Assembly: GCA_964517355.1 (NCBI GenBank)
Contig: CAZFCK010000286.1
Span: forward strand, 1-5,295
DNA: 5,295 nt
Direction: 5' to 3'
Source of the DNA: CAZFCK01 sp964517355
GTDB lineage: Bacteria; Desulfobacterota; Desulfovibrionia; Desulfovibrionales; Desulfovibrionaceae
Position numbers and translations under genes: made by a program. Positions 1 through 5,258 of this stretch are shown here, one piece after another. Under the pieces are notes generated by a model. That model saw nothing but the letters and a program-made list of their open reading frames with translations. It was not told the DNA's origin and searched no databases. Positions within the stretch are counted from its first letter, which is position 1. Every line of letters begins with the position of its first letter.

Positions 1-52
1 CCAGAGAAATGCATAAGAGCATCTAGCGCTTTTCAAGCGTGAGATGCTCTAA
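1..52 (-). repeat. Left copy of 52-bp flanking inverted repeat (hairpin element)
   Basis: This segment is the reverse complement of 5062-5113 at 51 of 52 positions; the only difference is base 5 (A here, G expected). The internal part folds on itself: 16-24 (AGAGCATCT) pairs with 42-50 (AGATGCTCT), followed by an A/G mismatch, a G/T wobble and a 5-bp inner stem (27-31 with 35-39) closed by a TTC loop. Homology stops abruptly at base 52/53. It reaches base 1, so the element probably continues outside the window. Orientation is given as minus because the right copy is taken as plus. It resembles a dispersed REP- or MITE-like unit, but its genomic copy number cannot be seen from here. Confidence 0.9.
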
Positions 53-116
53 AGGGCGAAACAGCGGCCTCCGCGCCGCACCTCGCACCGCAGCGCCGTA
101 AATGAGAACCTTTCTC

Positions 117-145
117 TTGACAAGATAGTTAAGCTGCTTTAATTT
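117..145 (+). promoter_or_regulatory. Sigma70-type promoter of the marR gene
   Basis: A perfect -35 box TTGACA (117-122) is followed after exactly 17 bp by TAATTT (140-145), which matches the TATAAT -10 consensus at 4 of 6 positions including the first two and the last. With normal spacing, transcription would start at about base 152, the A of the marR ATG. That fits the absence of any Shine-Dalgarno sequence before that ATG. Confidence 0.7.
125..145 (+). promoter_or_regulatory. Putative MarR operator site 1 (autoregulation)
   Basis: ATAGTTAAG-CTG-CTT plus an AT-rich tail is an imperfect palindrome. Its left half and the CTT of its right half recur identically in 952-972 before the activase gene. 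The site covers the promoter spacer and the -10 box, where a bound dimer would block RNA polymerase. MarR-family repressors typically bind AT-rich palindromes of about 16-21 bp in their own promoters. Assignment to the adjacent regulator is inferred. Confidence 0.55.
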
Positions 146-151
146 CCTTCC

Positions 152-661
152 ATGGATGACAAGCAAGAACTCATACAAAACATTTTCCGATGCACACGCC
201 GCATCATCGACAAGCACACCCGGATCGACGAACAACCGTTGCGCTTTGACAACGACGTGGTGCTTTCTCCGCGTGAAATCCGCACCGTCGCCTTTATCGG
301 CGACAAGGGCGAGGCCAACGTCACGGATGTGGCCGCGCATTTCCATTTCACCAAAAGCGCGGCCTCGCAGTTGATCACCAGGCTGGTGAAAAACGGCCTC
401 GTTTCAAAAGAGACATCGCCCCACAGCAACAAGGAGCTGCGCCTTTCCCTCACGCCGCACGGCCGGAAGGCCTACCAGGTCTTCGAAAAGCTGATGCGCG
501 ACCACCATGAGGAATTCAACAGGCGCATCGACGCCTTTTCACTCCAGCAGGTGGCCACGGCCGCCGTGTTGCTCGAGGTGATGGAAAGCATCGTGGACGA
601 TCAGCTCAAGCGGCTCGAAAACGGAACGCGCCCCGGCGCAGCGAAGGAATGTAAAAACTAA
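152..661 (+). CDS. MarR-family winged-helix transcriptional regulator
   Basis: This is a 169-residue protein of typical MarR length, a cytoplasmic DNA-binding dimer. Residues 5-27 and about 109-155 are helical and should form the dimer interface. Residues 38-50 (LSPREIRTVAFIG) begin the winged-helix domain. Residues 56-79 hold the helix-turn-helix, with a probable recognition helix at 67-79 (TKSAASQLITRLV). The wing is 85-105, with the family-typical NKELRLSLTPHG. The ATG at 152 is the only reasonable start: an in-frame TAA lies at 140-142 with no start codon between, and internal GTG/TTG starts would remove the dimerisation helix. There is no Shine-Dalgarno, and the promoter places +1 at this ATG. 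It precedes the activase gene by 383 bp in the same direction and shares an operator-like site with it, so it is probably the local regulator. The ligand is unknown; the cysteines (C4-like pattern absent; C14 and C167) do not by themselves suggest a redox sensor. Confidence 0.9.
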   Translation: MDDKQELIQNIFRCTRRIIDKHTRIDEQPLRFDNDVVLSPREIRTVAFIGDKGEANVTDVAAHFHFTKSAASQLITRLVKNGLVSKETSPHSNKELRLSLTPHGRKAYQVFEKLMRDHHEEFNRRIDAFSLQQVATAAVLLEVMESIVDDQLKRLENGTRPGAAKECKN

Positions 662-749
662 GGAATTTTCGCCACAGGATACCCCCTTTCCACAATCCCC
701 GCGGCAAGGCGGAGGTTCTTCTTGCAGGCTCCTCAACCTTCGCCCCCCA

Positions 750-765
750 CGCATGCCGGCATGCG
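750..765. repeat. 16-bp perfect palindrome
   Basis: CGCATGCCGGCATGCG is self-complementary across all 16 bases. It could be a binding site for a dimeric protein or a small cruciform. It lacks the loop expected of an RNA hairpin and lies about 90 bp after the marR stop. No function is assigned. Confidence 0.7.
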
Positions 766-787
766 CGTCAATCGGAAAGGGAACCCC

Positions 788-874
788 GGGGGGAAAACCT
801 CTTTTCACGGTTGCGGACAGGCCCGCCGGTTGTGCGCCTTAGGGCCGGCGGCCGCAACGCCTGAGGTTCCCCCC
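788..874. repeat. Long nested imperfect hairpin between the two genes
   Basis: Three arms nest in order. GGGGGG-AA-AACCTC (788-801) pairs with GAGGTTCCCCCC (863-874) apart from a two-base bulge. GTTGCGG (810-816) pairs with CCGCAAC (852-858), and GCCGG (825-829) pairs with CCGGC (845-849). The 3' arm overlaps CGCCTGAG (858-865), which can instead pair perfectly with CTCAGGCG (909-916), so two folds exclude each other. If transcription from marR continues, this could act as an attenuating or processing structure; that is inference. Confidence 0.5.
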
Positions 875-919
875 CCCGGACATCCGCAAGACCCATCAAC
901 GGGCGCGGCTCAGGCGGCG

Positions 920-972
920 TTGACGTGCATACGGAAATTTTTTTTACCATAATAGTTAAGAAACTTAATTAT
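920..972 (+). promoter_or_regulatory. Candidate promoter region of the activase gene
   Basis: No consensus promoter as good as the marR one is present, and two readings are possible. Aligning this region to the marR promoter on the shared operator gives TTACCA (944-949), 17 bp, AATTAT (967-972), with 4/6 matches in each box and a start near 979. Alternatively TTGACG (920-925), 17 bp, TTTACC (943-948) has a good -35 and a poor -10. Either would be covered or closely flanked by the operator at 952-972. Confidence 0.4.
952..972 (+). promoter_or_regulatory. Putative MarR operator site 2 (activase gene)
   Basis: ATAGTTAAG-AAA-CTTAATTAT is a 21-bp palindrome with a single mismatched pair (955/969). 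Its left half ATAGTTAAG and the CTT after the three-base centre are identical to those in the marR promoter (125-139). It begins exactly 27 nt before an ATG (979), as site 1 begins exactly 27 nt before the marR ATG (152). The symmetry and the recurrence together support a dimeric regulator site, most simply for the adjacent MarR protein. Confidence 0.65.
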
Positions 973-978
973 AAATTC

Positions 979-1016
979 ATGCGCACTGCGCCCCTCTTCG
1001 GGCAGCCCATGCGCAT
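979..1016 (+). promoter_or_regulatory. Leader hairpin upstream of the activase ribosome binding site
   Basis: ATGCGC (979-984) pairs with GCGCAT (1011-1016). Inside it, GCCC (990-993) pairs with GGGC (1000-1003) around a CTCTTC loop. The structure ends 15 nt before the GAGGAG motif and does not mask it. It could stabilise the message 5' end or set the leader fold. Confidence 0.35.
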
Positions 1017-1032
1017 CGCAAACCCCGGATAG
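979..1032 (+). CDS. Possible 17-codon leader peptide before the activase gene
   Basis: An ATG at 979 opens the frame MRTAPLFGQPMRIANPG and stops at TAG 1030-1032, whose last base is the first base of the GAGGAG ribosome binding site of the next gene. It has no Shine-Dalgarno, but by analogy with the marR promoter transcription may begin at this ATG, making it leaderless. It is in the same frame as the activase gene and ends 12 nt before that start, so termination could feed reinitiation. A chance frame in a GC-rich leader is equally possible. Confidence 0.25.
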   Translation: MRTAPLFGQPMRIANPG

Positions 1033-1037
1033 AGGAG
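1032..1037 (+). promoter_or_regulatory. Ribosome binding site of the activase gene
   Basis: GAGGAG, seven bases before the ATG at 1045, is a strong Shine-Dalgarno sequence. It fixes the start and contrasts with the absence of one before marR. Confidence 0.85.
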
Positions 1038-1044
1038 AAGGATC

Positions 1045-4000
1045 ATGTACAGTCTGGGTATTGATATCGGTTACGCTTCCGTCAAACTGGCCGTGCTCGA
1101 CGCGGCGAACACCCTGGCGCATCGGAGCTACCGTTTGCACAAGGGGCGTATCAACGAGTGCCTGAAACAGGCCCTGGCGGATCTGGGCGCGCATATCGAT
1201 CTTGCCGCAATCGCCTGCGGCGCTCTCACCGGAAGCGGCTGCAAGCCCCTGGCCAAACGGTGCGGCGCAACGTTCGTCAACGAGGCCGCGTGTCTGGTGG
1301 AAGGGGCGCTGTGGGCCGACGGCAACGTACGCTCCATTATGGAAATCGGCGGACAAGGCGCCAAATACATCACCGATTTCACGGGCAACGACAAATCCCG
1401 GATCAAAATCTCCATGAACCCCAATTGTTCCGCGGGAACGGGCTCATTCCTGGAGGAGCAGGTTTCCCGCCTGAACCTGCATATCGAGGACTACTCGCGC
1501 TATGCGGCCAACGCGCGCTCCATCCCCCGCATCGCGGGCAGATGCAGCGTGTTCGCCAAAACCGACATCACGCACCACCAGCAGGAAGGAGCGTCCGTGG
1601 AGGACATCTTACTGGGGCTCGCCTACGCCACGGTGCGCAATTACCGCACGGCGGTCATGCGCCGCCTGCCCCGCAACAAACCGGTCATGTTCGCCGGCGG
1701 CGTGTTCCACAACCGGGCCATCCTGCGCGCCGCCAGGGACGTGCTCAAGCTCGAGGCCGGAGACATGCTCGTTCCTCCGGGCTACGACACCCTGGGCGCG
1801 GCCGGAGCCGCGCGCATCGCCTTCGAAGCGCGCCACGCCCTGGATCTGCCGGCCGTGCTCCGCTATGCCGGGCAGCTCCACGAAATCATGATCGATACGG
1901 ACGTGTCCCTCCCCCGTCTCTCCCCTTACGGACAAGACGACAGCGGGGGCAAACACGACCTCCCCGCCCCCCCGCAACATACCGTCCCTCAAAAGGTTTA
2001 CCTGGGCGTGGACGTGGGCTCCACCAGCACCAACCTGGTGCTCATGAACGATGCGCAGGAGATCGTGGCCTATCGCTATCTCAGAACGTTGGGGCAGCCG
2101 CGAAACGCCGTGGCCCAGGGCTTGCGCGAGCTGGGCGGGGAATGCGGCGGCACGGTCGCCGTGGCCGGTGTCTGCACCACGGGTTCCGGCAGGTACCTGA
2201 TAGGGCGGCTCATCGGCGCGGACACGGTCAAGGATGAAATCACGGCCCAGGCCAAGGCGGCCGTGACCCTCGATCCGGAAGTGGACACCGTGTTCGAGAT
2301 CGGCGGGCAGGACTCCAAATTCATCAGCCTGGAAAACGGCGTAGTGGTGGACTTTCAAATGAACAAGATCTGCGCCGCGGGCACCGGCTCATTCCTGGAG
2401 GAGCAGGCCAAAAAACTGGGGGTGGACATCAACGGCTTCGGAAAGACGGCTCTCGGCAGCTTCACCCCTATTTCCCTGGGGGAGCGCTGCACCGTGTTCA
2501 TCGAGTCGAGCATGGCCGCGCACCTTGCGCGCGGCGCGCAGATTGACGATCTGGTCGCGGGATTGTGCTATTCCATTGTGAAGAACTACCTGCATCGCGT
2601 GGTGGGGCACAAGCGCGTGGGCAACAATATCCTCTTTCAGGGCGGCGTGGCCTTCAACCAGGGCGTGGTCAACGCCTTCCGCGCCCTCACCGGGAAAAAC
2701 GTCCGCGTCCCCCCCTTCTTCAGCGTCACCGGAGCCTACGGCGCCGCGCTGCTGGCCAGGGAGGAGGCCGGAGCAAAGGTCTCCGCGTTCAAGGGGTTCT
2801 CGCCGAGCATGACGGAAGAGGCCGAACCGGAAAAACGTCTTGCCGACGCATCCCAGCCCGCACGGGATTTCGACAAGCGCGTGACCGAGCTGGTCTTCAG
2901 CGGATACGACGGAGTCATGAATCCCGAGCGCAAGACCATCGGCATGCCCCGCGCCCTGTTCACTTACGGAATGTATCCGATGTTTCACGCCTTTTTCGAT
3001 GAACTCGGGTACAATACGCTGCTCTCCGAACCCACGAACGATGAGACCATCCGCCTCTGCCAGGAATATTCCCTGGAGGAAACCTGCTTTCCCGTGAAGC
3101 TCGTGAACGGGCACGTGGCCGAACTGGTGCGCCGGAAGGTGGACTACATCTTCTTCCCGGACCTCTACACCATGCTCCATCCCGGCTCCGAATCCCGTCA
3201 AGATTACGGCTGCGCCTACATGCAGCTGGCCTTCAAGCTGGTGAACCAGGCCATGGACCTCGATAAAAAAGGCATCACGCTGTTGGCCCCCACCATTGCC
3301 TTCAGCCTGGGGCAGGACTTCATGAAAAAGACCTTCACGCAGCTGGGCGCCATGCTCGAACGAGACGCGGCCCACGTGGGGCGGGCCATGCAACGCGGCA
3401 TGCAGGCCTTTCACGACTTTGAACGCAGGATGGAGGAAAACGCGCGCCAAACCGCCCGCGGCATTGCGGCGGACAAGATAACCTTTGTCCTCATCTCCAA
3501 AATATACGGCGTGGCCGATCCGTTTCTGAACCTGGGCATACCGGCCAAACTCAATGAAATGGGATACGACGTGCTTCCGTTTTACGATTTGCCGGAAGCG
3601 CCGCTGTGGAAGCAACACCCCAATATGTATTGGCCTTTTGGTCAGCATATCCTGGAAGCAGCCAGGCTGGTCAAGGAGCACCCCAACCTCTACGCCGTCT
3701 TCCTCACGCATCACGGATGCGGGCCGGATACGGTATTTACGCATTATTTCAAGGAAATAATGGAAGGGAAACCCTATCTGAACATCGAGGTGGACGAACA
3801 CTCCTCGGGCGTGGGGGTCATCACCCGCGTGGAGGCCTTTGTCAACAGTCTGGGCAAAATCGCCCCCGCGCCTGTGGCGGAGATGGAGCACTATCGCGAA
3901 GCAGTCGCCCGCAACGCCGCGCCCGTGGACATCGCGACCGACGCGCGGCGGATTCCCGAAAACGTCGTGCTGTGGCTGCCCTATCTCCCCCCCTATTCCA

Positions 4001-5043
4001 CCATCGCGGCCGCCATGATGCAGGCCGGGGGCGTCGACGCCCGCGAATGCGCGCCTACGGATCGCGAATCCGTGGACATCGGCAGGGAGCATGCCGCGAC
4101 CAACGAGTATTTCTCCATGACCACGCTCCTCGGGGACATGCTCAAGCTGCTGCGCGAGCCGGAAAACAGCAATGGAAACATCGCAATACTGCTGCCTCAA
4201 TCCGAAGGGGCCGAAGTGGACGGCCAATATGCGCGGCTCGTGCGCTGCAAACTCAATGAACAAGGGCGCGCCCCCGTGGCCGTGATCGCGCCTTTTCTGG
4301 AAGACACCCTCTCCCTGGACCCCGCAGTCGTGTACAAGGTCTTCGCCTGTCTCCTGGCGGGAGATATCGTGCTCACCGCCCCGCGTGGGGCGCGGCGGGC
4401 CTGGCTGGAGCGCGTGCTGTCCATGGCGCGCGGCAACGCGCTGCATCTCGAATCACTGGCCGGCCTGGCCAGCGACCTGGGCGCGACACTGCGGGGCGCG
4501 TCCTTCGCCAAGCGCGTGTTCGCCATCGGCGAACCCATGGTGCTCTTCAACGACTTCGTGAACAACCACGTGTTCCGCACCATGGAAGAAACGGGGCACA
4601 AGGTGGCCTTCGCCCCTCTGAGTGAATATCTGTGGACCTTCTGGAAGGACTACCTGGAGCACAACACCGTGGCCGAGGCCGCGCGGCATCGCAAGCATCT
4701 GGACCTGTTCCGCGCCGCCATCGCCGAGGTTTCCGGGGCCCTGGGCACGGAGAGCCACTTCACGCCGGACCTGGACGGCTTGCGCGCGCTGGCGGATGCG
4801 ACCATGGGCTATTACGCCGGCGGCTTCGGCCGCTATCGCGAGGCAAAAATCCTCAACGGCCTGCCCCCGGTGAACGGCGTGATCACCGCGGCATCCATGT
4901 ATGAAAATACCGGCATCACCCTGAATGTGCTGCACAAGGGCTTTGAAACCAACGGTTCGAGGCCGGTGCTGAACCTCACGTTCGACGGCAACGCAAACGA
5001 GAACGACGCGACAAAACTGGAGTCGTTTCTCTATTACATATAG
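1045..5043 (+). CDS. Fused 2-hydroxyacyl-CoA dehydratase activase (tandem BadF/HgdC ATPase plus DUF2229/HgdB-like)
   Basis: This 1332-residue cytoplasmic protein has no signal peptide or membrane segment. Residues 1-270 and 316-575 are two BcrA/BadF/HgdC-type ASKHA ATPase modules. Each has a phosphate loop (GIDIGYASVK at 5-14; GVDVGSTSTN at 321-330), a GGQ motif (102-107; 420-425), an adenosine-side motif (FAGG at 216-219; FQGG at 531-534) and the two cysteine motifs that hold the bridging [4Fe-4S] cluster in HgdC: C128 (NPNCSAGTGSFLEEQ), C167 (GRCSVFAKTDI), C443 (CAAGTGSFLEEQ) and C482 (RCTVFIES). Residues about 630-935 match DUF2229 (TIGMPRALFTYGMYPMFHAFF; EETCFPVKLVNGH with C681; YGCAYMQ with C723; THHGCGPD with C892; DEHSSGVGVITRVEAF). 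About 970-1332 is an HgdB-like tail ending ENDATKLESFLYYI. Known activases use ATP to send a very low-potential electron to a partner dehydratase or benzoyl-CoA-type reductase; here the donor and an acceptor-like half share one chain. The length fits the large COG1924-COG3580-COG3581 fusions. The linkers (281-316, 576-627) are polar and variable. In module 1 the GGQD aspartate is glycine (G105) and the phosphate loop is altered. Substrate and partner are unknown; a double-cubane-cluster type reductase is an alternative. Confidence 0.9.
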   Translation: MYSLGIDIGYASVKLAVLDAANTLAHRSYRLHKGRINECLKQALADLGAHIDLAAIACGALTGSGCKPLAKRCGATFVNEAACLVEGALWADGNVRSIMEIGGQGAKYITDFTGNDKSRIKISMNPNCSAGTGSFLEEQVSRLNLHIEDYSRYAANARSIPRIAGRCSVFAKTDITHHQQEGASVEDILLGLAYATVRNYRTAVMRRLPRNKPVMFAGGVFHNRAILRAARDVLKLEAGDMLVPPGYDTLGAAGAARIAFEARHALDLPAVLRYAGQLHEIMIDTDVSLPRLSPYGQDDSGGKHDLPAPPQHTVPQKVYLGVDVGSTSTNLVLMNDAQEIVAYRYLRTLGQPRNAVAQGLRELGGECGGTVAVAGVCTTGSGRYLIGRLIGADTVKDEITAQAKAAVTLDPEVDTVFEIGGQDSKFISLENGVVVDFQMNKICAAGTGSFLEEQAKKLGVDINGFGKTALGSFTPISLGERCTVFIESSMAAHLARGAQIDDLVAGLCYSIVKNYLHRVVGHKRVGNNILFQGGVAFNQGVVNAFRALTGKNVRVPPFFSVTGAYGAALLAREEAGAKVSAFKGFSPSMTEEAEPEKRLADASQPARDFDKRVTELVFSGYDGVMNPERKTIGMPRALFTYGMYPMFHAFFDELGYNTLLSEPTNDETIRLCQEYSLEETCFPVKLVNGHVAELVRRKVDYIFFPDLYTMLHPGSESRQDYGCAYMQLAFKLVNQAMDLDKKGITLLAPTIAFSLGQDFMKKTFTQLGAMLERDAAHVGRAMQRGMQAFHDFERRMEENARQTARGIAADKITFVLISKIYGVADPFLNLGIPAKLNEMGYDVLPFYDLPEAPLWKQHPNMYWPFGQHILEAARLVKEHPNLYAVFLTHHGCGPDTVFTHYFKEIMEGKPYLNIEVDEHSSGVGVITRVEAFVNSLGKIAPAPVAEMEHYREAVARNAAPVDIATDARRIPENVVLWLPYLPPYSTIAAAMMQAGGVDARECAPTDRESVDIGREHAATNEYFSMTTLLGDMLKLLREPENSNGNIAILLPQSEGAEVDGQYARLVRCKLNEQGRAPVAVIAPFLEDTLSLDPAVVYKVFACLLAGDIVLTAPRGARRAWLERVLSMARGNALHLESLAGLASDLGATLRGASFAKRVFAIGEPMVLFNDFVNNHVFRTMEETGHKVAFAPLSEYLWTFWKDYLEHNTVAEAARHRKHLDLFRAAIAEVSGALGTESHFTPDLDGLRALADATMGYYAGGFGRYREAKILNGLPPVNGVITAASMYENTGITLNVLHKGFETNGSRPVLNLTFDGNANENDATKLESFLYYI

Positions 5044-5091
5044 GAGAATGTGGCTATGCCGTTAGAGCATCTCACGCTTGAAAAGCGCTAG
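5042..5091 (+). pseudogene. Possible start of a lost downstream gene, cut by the repeat
   Basis: AGGAG (5042-5046) overlaps the activase stop and lies nine bases before an ATG at 5056, a normal operon arrangement. Only ATG CCG precedes the sharp border of the repeat at 5062; the frame then reads through the repeat (MPLEHLTLEKR) and stops at 5089-5091. This looks like the translation start of a third cistron whose body was replaced by the repeat. Eleven codons are too few to identify it, and chance remains possible. Confidence 0.3.
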
Positions 5092-5113
5092 ATGCTCTTA
5101 TGCATTTCCCTGG
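5062..5113 (+). repeat. Right copy of 52-bp flanking inverted repeat (hairpin element)
   Basis: This is the reverse complement of bases 1-52 with one mismatch (5109). The hairpin arms are 5064-5072 and 5090-5098, with an inner 5-bp stem and a GAA loop. It starts 18 bases after the activase stop, so the stem may also end or protect the transcript. The following TTATGCATTT is only weakly T-rich, so it is not a classical Rho-independent terminator. The two copies enclose 5009 bp, that is, both genes and all their control sites. Confidence 0.9.
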
Positions 5114-5138
5114 AACAATTGGAAATTGTTTCAGGGGA
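5106..5138. repeat. Second hairpin, overlapping the end of the right repeat
   Basis: CCCTGGAACAATT (5108-5120) pairs with AATTGTTTCAGGG (5124-5136) over 13 bp with one G/T wobble and a GGA loop; the flanking 5106-5107 and 5137-5138 can extend it. The 5' arm begins inside the 52-bp repeat. The left copy ends at the window edge within the same arm, which suggests that the repeated element is longer than the visible 52 bp. Confidence 0.75.
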
Positions 5139-5140
5139 GA

Positions 5141-5155
5141 GCCTTGTTTCAAGGC
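5141..5155. repeat. Third hairpin of the right flank
   Basis: GCCTTG (5141-5146) and CAAGGC (5150-5155) form a perfect 6-bp stem with a TTT loop, four bases after the preceding hairpin. Confidence 0.6.
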
Positions 5156-5225
5156 GAAAATGCGCTAGCTCCGCAATGTGGGAAGGACTTGTTTTTCCGA
5201 GGGGAAAACCAGCGCTGCTATTTTC
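5156..5225. repeat. Branched or bulged hairpin of the right flank
   Basis: GAAAATGCGCT (5156-5166) pairs with AGCGC (5211-5215) and ATTTTC (5220-5225), leaving a TGCT bulge. It encloses a smaller stem, TTTTCC (5193-5198) with GGAAAA (5203-5208). It abuts the third hairpin without a gap. Confidence 0.5.
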
Positions 5226-5227
5226 AT

Positions 5228-5258
5228 CCCTAAGGCGCGCTACAACCGCGCCCAAGGG
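5228..5258. repeat. Fifth stem-loop of the right flank
   Basis: CCCT (5228-5231) pairs with AGGG (5255-5258). After a 2x2 internal loop, GGCGCG (5234-5239) pairs with CGCGCC (5247-5252) around a seven-base loop. The remaining bases to 5295 show only a weak possible stem and no gene. Confidence 0.55.

Larger units (their letters stand above)
662..951. other. Intergenic region with no gene, rich in inverted repeats
   Basis: I see no credible coding sequence between the marR stop and the second operator. Short open frames here lack ribosome binding sites and have compositions like shadow frames. The stretch contains the palindrome at 750-765, the nested hairpin 788-874, a competing stem (858-865 with 909-916), a run of nine C (869-877) and a run of eight T (938-945). 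The T run has no strong stem directly before it, so there is no convincing Rho-independent terminator for marR, and read-through into the activase gene is possible. Confidence 0.6.

Noticed and set aside
23..346. Minus-strand frame running from marR into the left repeat
   Set aside because: It is antisense to marR. Its C-terminal PLEHLTLEKR is merely the translation of the repeat and recurs at 5059-5088 for that reason.
909..945. Rho-independent terminator ending in the T8 tract
   Set aside because: No GC-rich stem lies directly before the T run; the nearest arm ends at 916, over 20 bases away.
722..952. 76-codon plus-strand frame between the two genes
   Set aside because: There is no ribosome binding site, the composition is proline-rich and biased, and it covers the hairpin region; there is no sign of a real protein.
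1158..2237. 359-codon plus-strand frame overlapping the activase N-terminal half
   Set aside because: Its Arg/Pro/Gly-rich composition is typical of an out-of-frame reading of GC-rich coding DNA; the activase frame carries all motifs here.
1609..2358. 249-codon minus-strand frame within the activase gene
   Set aside because: It is an antisense shadow with no ribosome binding site or known motif.
2389..4446. Long open frame of 685 codons on the minus strand inside the activase gene
   Set aside because: It lies antisense to a gene with clear family motifs throughout. It is His/Gly/Val rich as expected of a complementary shadow in GC-rich DNA, and it has no recognisable domain.
5234..5252. tRNA anticodon-arm-like stem with a seven-base loop
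   Set aside because: The stem is six bp, there is no T-arm sequence or acceptor stem, and the loop lacks the usual pattern; it fits better as one of a series of hairpins.
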